The translations under genes were made by a program, and so were the position numbers. From Albula goreensis (taxonomy: Eukaryota; Chordata; Actinopteri; Albuliformes; Albulidae): a stretch of DNA of 64,000 bases. Positions 57,301 through 64,000 of the stretch are shown here, piece by piece. The first letter of the stretch is position 1. Every line of letters starts with the position of its first letter. Location of the stretch: assembly GCA_022829145.1 (NCBI GenBank), contig CM040746.1, positions 7,644,684 to 7,708,683 of the forward strand, given 5' to 3'. The notes beneath the pieces were generated by a model. It did no database searches and was not told where the DNA came from. It saw only the letters and a program-made list of their open reading frames with translations.

Positions 57301-60300
57301 GTGATTTACAAATATTTTATTTACATAAATGTGTATTTATTTGTATTACTTTGTTTTTTGAATGGATCCTTTTACTGATAACATTTCATAATTATATAAG
57401 CTGTTTCATAACCCATATTTTTATGTATATTGTACTTAATTACTGTGCGCCCATGAAGAGGATTCTGGCTGATAATGTGTATCTGTATCTGTGGGTGTCT
57501 GCCCAGTGGTGACACAACATGACACATTTAGGCCAGTCACAGTCCACCAACAGAGAAGCACCAAAGCCTTCTTGAAAGTCCACATTCACATTATCTCCAT
57601 GCAAGTGGCCAGCATAGAGCAAAGTTGGGAGGAACCATGAAATGATATGGCTGACAGTTATCAAGAGACTTCGCACACAAATCAAGAAGATGATTTAAAA
57701 CATTTGCTAATATTTTGGGATACTTTTGTATTTACCAATACCCATAACCAAGATACCCACGCACATTATTTAGTTAATACACATTTTGGTGAATACTTGG
57801 ATGGGAGACCCCCAAAAGCATACCAAGTTTCTGCTGGAGAATTGCTGCTGTGTCGGTGGGCCAGTAGGGGGCACTCTTTCCTCTCCGCCAAATGGAAATG
57901 TACCCTACAATAGTGATGGGGGCACTGTCTTTCGGATGAGAAGCTTAACCGGAGGTCCTGACACACTGTGGTCATTTAAGATCATAATGCACTTGTCAGA
58001 AGAGTCGGGGTGTTATCCCCTGTGTCCTGTGCAAATTCCCACAAAACCGGCTCTCTGCATCTGGCCACTGACTCATCCAATGAATCTGATTGGTTACATA
58101 ATCCCCTTTTATTCCCTCTCCATTTCCATTCCCCCAGGTCATCACTGCAACGCAACACAGAATTGAGTTTGCGGTTGACCTTCCTGGTTATATAAAGGCG
58201 AAAAAATCTTATTATCAGCTTCTCACATTGCTGTTCATTGGTTCTGCTCTGCACATTTGTGCGATTCCACACATCATGCAAAAATCAAAAATTCACAGTT
58301 CCCTTCATTCATTTCCCTTCCCTAAACAGAGCTTCTCCCCAGATTGTGCCAGACACACTAGAGAGAGGACAAATGAGCTATGCACCCATGAACTGCATAA
58401 AGAATGGAGGGAGTGAACATGCAGAAATTTGCGGGTGGAGGTGTGGGGGAGGGGGTTGGGGGTGGGGGGTGTGGGGGACGTCCTTGGAAGTGCAGGCACT
58501 TCTGCAGAACAATTAACTTAATTAAGCAGACAGCATGAATATTCATAAGGCTGTTAATGTCTCCCACATCCAGGCAGATGAATGAGATGAAATGACTTGC
58601 TAGTCAAGCATATCTGAAATTCTCATAAAAACTGCACCAACATTTTGGTTCTTTGCCTGAAATATCAAAGAAATTAACAGTCCCTATGAAATGCATCAGA
58701 CCTGGCAAATTAATTGGAAGCTCAATTTATATGCCATATATACCGCGCTGCATATAGTGCGCGGGCGAGCTTTTAATTATCCTCCGTAGGATTGATTAGG
58801 TATGTTTGGTGTGTTCGACAAAAAGTATTAAACCGGTTCTTCTAAACCGCAGTGCCATGGAGTCCCATTCCATTGGGCTGGTGGTATTTGTAATTTCATT
58901 ATTCATTTTCTTGAATTTGTGCAAGAGATGAAACATTTTTTGATTAAAAAAAAGAATGGCCAATTACAATGTCAAAAATTACAATGGCGGTCCGGTCATA
59001 TTTAATCTTGCCAAATATGTCCCCCTCACAGGGGCCCCCGAGAGAACAGTGTTTAGCAGAGGTGTTGGAAACATTTATACACCATGTTTATCATTTATTC
59101 TTGCATTGTTACTGATTTTTATAACCTCTCTGTGAATTGAAATGGAGCCGGTGCTGATAAAATGTTCCGCACAGGCGGAGTGTTCGCCCTGACGAAGGCG
59201 CTGAGGCGGGAACTGGAGCAGCGGCCTCAGCCGGCTGACCTGATCCCGGGGACGGGGATGGGGACGGGGGGGGGGCGGCGTCTTTCCTGTTTGTGACGGG
59301 AATCTGTTTACAAATAAGCCCCGGGGAGCGTGTGCGCTAATGAAGAGAAACAGTGACCTCAGCACGTCCAATTTATGGGGAGTGCGGAGTTGGAGGGCGT
59401 CCATCTCTCGGAACAATAGTACTCAATTTCGTTGCACCTGAAATGACAAGTGAAGGTCAAACTGTTGGCCCCAAAAAAAGAAAAACTGGCCGGCTCCCCA
59501 CAACCGAAAAAAAAAACACATCCAACGAGTCTGCCGTTTAGCATCACTCACTCTGCATGCCTTTGCCTTCCTCTCTCTCAAACATTCTGCATGGAGTGCT
59601 CTGTACCCTCACGATTAATGAATCCCTGCTGATTCGCGAGGAGGAAACCATGAGGTTAACTATATCTCCATTTTGTATGGCCTTGTGATAACTTACACGA
59701 CTTAGCTTGACAATTGACTCCTGGCTGGCTGTCATTAAATCAATGGCAATCATACACACCGTGTTTCTTTTTCACACTGAGACGTCTAGAGCGTGACTTG
59801 GCTTGTGTGCTACAGCTTCGATTTTGTAAGCGATCGAGGTTTTAATGGAGTGCATCTTCCATTTTCCATCTGAGGGTTAAATTAGCTGGGAAATGATCTG
59901 AATGCCACCTACAGTAAAATCGCTTGACTCAGAGAAACTCAGAAACATAATAAACTTTGAGGACACATTGGAGGAGCTGGGGACAGATGCAGAAGTGAGT
60001 GAGTCAGCACCCTCTCTCCTCACCTGCTGGTATTACCCCGAGAGGAAGCGATGCTCGGACAGGCGTGAAGATGGAGTCTGTGTCCCTCCCAGCATCCATC
60101 TGGGCCCGAAGCAGCAGCCCATGGGCCACCTCGGCAACAGAGCCATCTCCCCCGACAACCACCACACTGATGGGAGAGAGTGGGAGAGTATAAAAGAAAG
60201 AGCCAGAGCTAAGGATCAGGAACACACACACACACTCATCCCACACACACACACACACACACACACACCCAAACACATACACACACTCACACTCACACAC

Positions 60301-63300
60301 ACACAATCAAAATCAAATTCAATTAGTCAAGATTCCCTGATTCCTATCACATGTAGTCTGGATTACCATGCGTGTGGATTTACCAGCGTGGCACAGACTC
60401 TCACATGCATTCTAATATAAAAATTGTCATTTTCCATGAAGAGAGGAAATGAAGCCAGTGTAAAGCTGATTCCTCTAATCTAGTTTAAGCACATTACCCA
60501 TAAATGAACACTGGGGCAAAGCTGATCAGACTTATTTCAGAAATGAATTTCAACAATATCAAAAGCAATTCACAAATAGATTAGTTAAGGCCCATGGCCC
60601 ATAGGAATGAATGGATTGGTGTATTTTGATAAGACCAACCAAATCTGTGTACCCTTTATTAAATTCTGTTGCAGCTATGTCCTTACCCTTAATTTGTATT
60701 TTATGCATATTTGTCACCAACATCCATTGAAATAATACCTACCAAGTCAACAATTCAGTATGTGTCTGTTGGCAGTTTGACTGAACGTTCATTATATCCA
60801 TAACCACATTCATAAATCTCCAACCATTAGTTCACTCCAGGACTTTGTCACCAAGGCAATTCATTTCTGAGCAAGCAGCAAACTTCACCATAAGAAAAAC
60901 TCCTCGGTTTATACAGTGTTTATACCGAAATTCATTTGAATTAGCATTTTTCTTCTTTGTTATTGACTTATTGACTGAAGTTTTCCTCCAACAAAAATGG
61001 CAGAGGCTTCCAAAACCACCACAACTGCCATGCAAAAAGCTACATTTATTTAGCCCTGCATATGACTGGAATCCTTGTTTAGCATCATTAAAACAGGACT
61101 CATCTTTCATCATAAAAGCAAAGTAGGTCTGTCTGGGTGCATATTAATGTGCTGTGTCCGCCAGTTCTGCTGATATTCCAGCTGATTCACAAATTGCACG
61201 ACATTAGTATTGACTCTGATTGACTCCAGCTTAAAGATTATCCTTTTGCAAACAGTGGAAAGGGTATTTTGGGTTAAGTAGCTTAAGTATCCTGACTGAA
61301 GACAAATGCGTGCCGCAAATTGAAAACAATCACTTTGTGCAACTGTTGCGCTGTTTGCAGTATGAAAGGGAAAATCGCTTTCATTACAAAGCTACATGCC
61401 TTTGTCAGTAACTACAGTCAGTAACTGAACTTCAATGCAGCGAGATCATGACCATTCTCATTCAACTTCAAACCCATTGTCTAATTAAAAAAATATTTAC
61501 AGTGGCAAGTACTTATATGATTTCATTTCTGAAAGATGGGGTTAATCCAATAATATTTTGTAGGTTTCCATAAGGACTGTTCAACAGCAATAAACAGATT
61601 CCAGTGATTACATTGACTGAACCTCTGCTGAAACAATCCAATCACATTATAAGACATCAGCATATGCAGGTGTGTTCATTAATACACACCTTAATAACAA
61701 CATGCAGTGAGTGAGCTGTTTTTCCCATTTCACTCAATTCACCAGCCTTAACAGTCTGCGATTTGCAGGCTATGTCAAGAGGGCAATGCTTTTTGCATTA
61801 TGAGATAGTACAAGTCAACAGGAAAAAAGTGACCCAATTTTCAAATGATTTTCATCTCTAAAACCTAGAAAATGTTTCTCGCATTAAAACGATTCCAACT
61901 TCTTTAGACCGCGAGGGGATGGAGATGTGACGGGCTTAAATAGGTCAGCTTTGGCCATCTGTATCCCCTGAACAGTTGGCCACTCCATTCCGAAATACAT
62001 AATGAACACAGCGGGCATTTTTCATGTAGGCGACCATTACTGGAAACTTTAGCTAAAATGGTGGCAGAAGACTTCGCTTTTGGATTGGTCTCAAACGGAG
62101 CAAAGCATAACATGATCTGAGAGGAACTCGCTGGTGATCAAGTGGAGGCATGATCATTACTGAGAGCAGGATGAATGGGTGGAGCTCTGACATACTGACC
62201 CTGTGCATCTGACCAATCAGAACAGGTCACCCTTTGACAGACAGCAGCCCTGTGTGTGAACCCTGAGCTTAGGGACCTCCTTGCTGGATTTTTATAATCA
62301 GGATAGAATAGGAGCTTTAGTATGACTTTTTCAGCAGTTAAGAATTGTTGAATTTCCCATTTGATAGCATTCATTTGACATCTTCCCCTGTCCAGTCTGA
62401 ATCCAGTTTGTGTGCCCTTTCTCTCACATATAAACCTTAGCGGCTCCTCAAATCCCATTAATTGAGGCCCACACTGGTATACATGGATGCTGTATCTGTC
62501 ATCTACTCCAGCCGTCCAAAGGGGGTGGAGGGTGGGGAGCATTTTGGGAGGCTGGGATGTCCTGGTGGGACCCTCAATTGGGCGGCAGGCGGGCGGCGGT
62601 CGCTCAGGGCCCGGAAGTGTTTATGGGGGTCTAATTGTGCCTTAATATGGACGCGTGAGAGTGGCACGTGGGACTGTAGGCAGAGGCATGTGGGCGCCAG
62701 CAGTTCGTAGGACAGGGGTACTTCATCACCGCTCCCCAAATAGGTAATTAAAGTGCCACCTGCTGTGCCCCGCCAAAAAAAAAGGGGGCTCCTTCCACGA
62801 GGCCCGCCCTGCTGGGCAGCTCCACACGATATTTTTAATCAAAGAATTATTACTCATTTTTAAATCCCACCAGGGTCTCCCCAGCCCCGCTTTATTTATT
62901 ACAGATAAATGCCACCTTTGGAGGGAGGACCAGAGCACAGAGACAGGACTGCTCTGTCCTTCCAGCTTCTGCTTAGCGCCACCTTCACACACATCAGAGC
63001 CCTGTTAAGCCCAACATCTTCATTTATCATTGAGTCTGACTGCTCTTTCAGCAATGCATATCAATGTCCATTTTGTCAGTTTATTCCCACCAATGACAAC
63101 AAGACAGTGCGGGATGCTTTTCGTAAATCAGCTGTGTTGGCTCAAGTAATAGGGAATATGAGAATATTTTTTTATCATACTACACGGGACACAAACTACT
63201 GGTAAGTGTTGGTTTTAAGCAATTGTCATTCAGATATTACAGTGGACATACCCGTCATATTCATCCAGCTTGCATTCCTTGAGGACGGAAAGGGCATGTC

Positions 63301-63315
63301 CCTTTCGCTCTGTAA
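45220..63315 (-). CDS. cerkl: Ceramide kinase-like protein, 3' nine exons (5' part outside window)
   Basis: A DAGK-catalytic-family protein related to ceramide kinase; human CERKL is linked to retinal degeneration, and its own lipid-kinase activity has been hard to show. Nine coding exons on the minus strand (63,252-63,315; 60,024-60,166; 53,580-53,654; 50,936-51,113; 49,970-50,007; 48,744-48,852; 46,844-46,940; 45,522-45,721; 45,220-45,301) join in frame to 986 nt, about 328 residues. They correspond to roughly the last 60% of the human protein. Visible motifs are [10 protein letters not shown], the nucleotide-binding [58 protein letters not shown] and CFPWN-like [18 protein letters not shown] is preferred over CERK because of the sequence match and the tail-to-tail position next to itga4. 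Exons for the PH-like N-terminus were not found before 64,000. The C-terminus (KCSCI) differs from human. Confidence 0.93.
45522..45721 (-). CDS. cerkl: cerkl exon H
   Basis: 200 nt beginning [20 protein letters not shown] and ending [19 protein letters not shown]. This is the conserved FVET---VKV and F-PWN-DGDL region with an acidic variable loop between. Acceptor ttccacag, donor GTAGGC. Confidence 0.95.
46844..46940 (-). CDS. cerkl: cerkl exon G
   Basis: Encodes [20 protein letters not shown] then [12 protein letters not shown], matching human [28 protein letters not shown]. Acceptor aatttcag, donor GTGACG, ends phase 0. Confidence 0.95.
47566..48040 (+). repeat. 35-bp VNTR in cerkl intron F-G, about 13 units
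   Basis: Near-perfect units of 35 bp containing gtgtgttcgggagggaag and aggagcacagtgtatct, varying at a few sites (CAC/CTC, CTG/CGG, AGG/AAG). Because 35 is not a multiple of three and the unit has no stop codon, long ORFs (up to 210 codons) open in several frames of both strands; they are repeat by-products. It is intronic to cerkl. Confidence 0.95.
48344..48475. repeat. Interrupted (CA)n microsatellite
   Basis: CACACA runs broken by CG and TG steps, in cerkl intron F-G. It explains cysteine/valine-rich and His/Thr-rich ORFs on either strand. Confidence 0.9.
48744..48852 (-). CDS. cerkl: cerkl exon F
   Basis: Encodes [20 protein letters not shown] then [16 protein letters not shown], near-identical to human from GQFLNVSIMAIPCLC onward. 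The acceptor is the upstream AG of ggtacagag, needed for frame. Donor GTCAGT. Confidence 0.94.
48895..49965 (-). repeat. Degenerate tandem array of about 40-bp units, interrupted by a hAT remnant
   Basis: Repeating phrases such as cagtctgtgagaaaccatag and tgcatgataaaggagtacaa recur on both sides of the 49,034-49,688 element (about 48,895-49,033 and 49,689-49,965). Three units near 49,785-49,890 are nearly identical; the rest have drifted. The array fills intron E-F of cerkl almost from splice site to splice site. Confidence 0.8.
49034..49688 (-). mobile_element. Non-autonomous hAT transposon with BED-finger transposase fragment
   Basis: Imperfect terminal inverted repeats: TAGGGGTGGGCGATAT at the left end, and TAGGGGTGTGCGGTAT when the right end is reverse-complemented. 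Flanking octamers gaccacat and gacatcac match at five of eight positions, compatible with an aged 8-bp hAT target duplication. A minus-strand ORF (49,033-49,407) contains [20 protein letters not shown] followed by HLKRK, a BED zinc finger of the ZBED/hAT type whose usual second His is not where expected. The catalytic domain is missing, so the copy is a dead remnant. Confidence 0.8.
49970..50007 (-). CDS. cerkl: cerkl exon E (38-nt linker exon)
   Basis: Bounded by acceptor ctcttgcag and donor GTGGGT; encodes [12 protein letters not shown] in the hydrophilic linker. Phases fit exactly with exons D and F (AA+T, then G+AG). Homology is weak because the linker varies and is longer in human, so this exon rests on splice sites and frame. 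Confidence 0.7.
50936..51113 (-). CDS. cerkl: cerkl exon D
   Basis: 178 nt encoding [40 protein letters not shown] and [13 protein letters not shown], the most conserved stretch of CERKL. Acceptor tccctgcag, donor GTAAGG, ends two bases into a codon. Confidence 0.96.
51440..51560. repeat. 23-bp tandem repeat, about 5 copies
   Basis: Repeats of ctccttctacagacctgaac in cerkl intron C-D; outer copies diverge (tctacttacatagatgtgaa). Each copy contains a pyrimidine tract followed by CAG on the + strand, opposite to the cerkl transcript. Confidence 0.75.
53458..53503. repeat. (CA)n microsatellite
   Basis: About 20 CA dinucleotides with two interruptions, about 80 bp downstream of the cerkl exon C donor in transcript direction. 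Confidence 0.9.
53580..53654 (-). CDS. cerkl: cerkl exon C
   Basis: 75 nt encoding [20 protein letters not shown] and MHIIM, matching human GSTNVLAHSLHG---TATLHIIMG. Acceptor tgtctttag, donor GTAAAT. A GA-rich microsatellite lies just upstream of the acceptor. Confidence 0.94.
53664..53706. repeat. (GGGA)n/(GA)n microsatellite
   Basis: Purine run on the + strand, pyrimidine run in the cerkl transcript, starting about ten bases upstream of the exon C acceptor. It probably extends the polypyrimidine tract of that acceptor. Confidence 0.85.
54165..54300. repeat. Low-copy repeat with the phrase aacctcccag
   Basis: The phrase aacctcccag occurs three times about 40-60 bp apart with similar CT-rich sequence between. 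A short degenerate tandem repeat in cerkl intron B-C. Confidence 0.45.
54789..55567. repeat. Diverged local duplication in cerkl intron B-C
   Basis: Two pairs of related segments about 310-335 bp apart: atgagtgcaagtatgtcaga (54,797) resembles atgagtgcaagtatttcaaa (55,131), and gctagctcagtgtaac recurs at about 55,184 and 55,493 with similar flanks through tcaaactgtaaat. This suggests a partial tandem duplication, or two old copies of one element. Confidence 0.5.
55727..55805 (+). mobile_element. Possible tRNA-derived SINE fragment
   Basis: A-box-like tgtggctcaagtgg and B-box-like gggtgtttgaattgcag are about 50 bp apart with an A-rich linker between. Both boxes are degenerate. Weak call. Confidence 0.3.
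57789..58170 (+). mobile_element. 5S-rRNA-derived SINE (SINE3-like) in cerkl intron B-C
   Basis: Begins with gaatacttggatgggagacc, the internal promoter end of 5S rRNA, truncated at its 5' side. It continues with gccagtagggggcactcttt, gtcctgacacactgtggtca and gtgttatcccctgtgtcctg, the body typical of zebrafish-type 5S SINEs. Not a functional 5S gene. Confidence 0.7.
60024..60166 (-). CDS. cerkl: cerkl exon B (GGDG kinase motif)
   Basis: Encodes [20 protein letters not shown] then [11 protein letters not shown] and [13 protein letters not shown] is the nucleotide-binding glycine motif of DAG/sphingosine/ceramide kinases. Acceptor ctcccatcag, donor GTGAGG, phase 1. On the + strand this exon overlaps a spurious ORF. 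Confidence 0.95.
60167..63251 (-). other. cerkl: cerkl intron A-B
   Basis: Contains the CA repeat at 60,219 and otherwise unique-looking sequence. Short ORFs on both strands have no recognised homology. Confidence 0.5.
60219..60305. repeat. (CA)n microsatellite
   Basis: Long CA-rich run about 50 bp upstream of the cerkl exon B acceptor (TG-rich in the transcript). Explains the low-complexity ORFs on both strands here. Confidence 0.9.
63252..63315 (-). CDS. cerkl: cerkl exon A (first in window)
   Basis: 64 nt encoding [20 protein letters not shown], aligning with the GHALSLLKEC segment of human CERKL. Acceptor ctccctag, donor GTATGT, phase 2 at both ends. Confidence 0.9.
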
Positions 63316-64000
63316 CTAGGGAGGAAAGAGAAAAAACGTCTGGATTAATTTAAGAATGCTGAAATCTGAAGGCTGGCAACAACTGCCATTGTACCTTATA
63401 ACTAGCGTTTGGCAAGAGGCTGCGACATATGGTGCTGGCTGTAAAGCAGAATTTATAGCTCTGTTCTGTATATTTCTGCATTTTTAATCAAGGGAGGGGG
63501 GAAAAAACGATGCAAAGAGCCAGCGTGTCCGAGGAGGGTCGGCCCATTCCTGAAACATGAGACTAGCTTGGCCATTCCCTCCGTTATCTCCATTGTGTGA
63601 TGACAACCCACTTTCAGTCTGTTTCTAATTTAAAACTGGGCCCTTTTCACAGACATGACCCACATGGACCAATATGGAAGCAGACCCCCATCCCTGCCTG
63701 GGTTTTGGGCGGTGATGGGCTGCAAAGATCAAAGATAAGAGATGACTGATGTGACCGGCTGGCAGGTAGAGGTGTCTGTCAGGTGAGGAAGTGCCACAGG
63801 AAGGTGTGCAGGAGGAGAGCCAGTGGCAAGGGGAGGCGAGAGAGAGCAGGCGGCACACAGGGGCGCTGGAAGCATCCGCAAAAGCATCCAACATCTCTAT
63901 ATCTGTCAGAATCACTGCTCGGAACCTTCCAGAAACTCTGGATCCATCAGCCTTCATCACTGTTGTGGGTGGCACCCCTTCCCCACCACACAGGATGCCA
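63316..64000 (-). other. cerkl: cerkl intron upstream of exon A, cut by window edge
   Basis: No further cerkl exon was recognised; the exon carrying the preceding N-R-P-K-S-type segment should lie to the right. A 116-codon minus-strand ORF at 63,625-63,975 has no homology I know. Confidence 0.5.

Larger units (their letters stand above)
53655..60023 (-). other. cerkl: cerkl intron B-C
   Basis: Contains the GA/CT microsatellite at its 3' end, low-copy repeats at 54.2 and 54.8-55.6 kb, the 5S-derived SINE, G-rich runs at 58,430-58,480 and 59,250-59,280, and a homeodomain/POU-motif-rich stretch at 58,510-58,800. No exon recognised. Confidence 0.5.

Noticed and set aside
57789..57830. 5S rRNA gene
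   Set aside because: Only the 3' third resembles 5S and it runs into SINE body sequence.
59902..60420. 172-codon plus-strand ORF
   Set aside because: Antisense shadow of cerkl exon B extended through a CA repeat.

Overview
The window is vertebrate nuclear DNA, most likely from a ray-finned fish. Its genes are split by GT-AG introns. It carries teleost-type SINEs (tRNA-derived ones ending in the 'gataagagc' tail, and one with a 5S-rRNA-like head), hAT-type DNA transposon remnants, minisatellites and CA repeats. The proteins align with human ITGA4 and CERKL, and their tail-to-tail order matches the human ITGA4-CERKL neighbourhood (recalled, not searched). I cannot name the species.

Positions 1-20,000 hold no gene I can support. 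They contain AT-rich intergenic DNA, SINE fragments, a small GC-rich segment with promoter-like boxes near 15.6 kb, and some homeodomain/POU-like motif clusters.

Positions 20,214-43,983 on the + strand hold a complete integrin alpha-4 gene (itga4). I placed all 28 coding exons by hand; they total 3,076 nt, about 1,024 residues. The protein has a signal peptide, a seven-blade beta-propeller with three calcium loops, the leg domains, one membrane span and a short tail keeping the RDSW-N-Y paxillin-type motif. One base too many lies at the exon 3/4 junction. Intron 8 is mostly a 56-bp minisatellite that runs straight into the exon 9 splice acceptor. Intron 15 contains a 320-bp hAT-like element.

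Positions 45,220-63,315 on the - strand hold the last nine coding exons of the ceramide-kinase-like gene (cerkl). They cover the lipid-kinase GGDG motif to the stop codon, 986 nt or about 328 residues. The 5' exons lie beyond the right edge. Its introns carry a 35-bp VNTR, a degenerate array of about 40-bp repeats interrupted by a hAT remnant with a BED-finger fragment, CA repeats, and a 5S-derived SINE.

The two genes converge; their candidate poly(A) signals lie about 20 bp apart, so the mature 3' ends probably overlap. They are not known to share a function: itga4 is a cell-surface adhesion receptor for VCAM-1 and fibronectin, and cerkl is a retina-associated lipid-kinase-like protein. I found no new multi-gene system. 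The most unusual signals are the minisatellite built of splice-site-like units, the altered GFFKR membrane clasp in itga4, and a CaaX-like C-terminus on cerkl.
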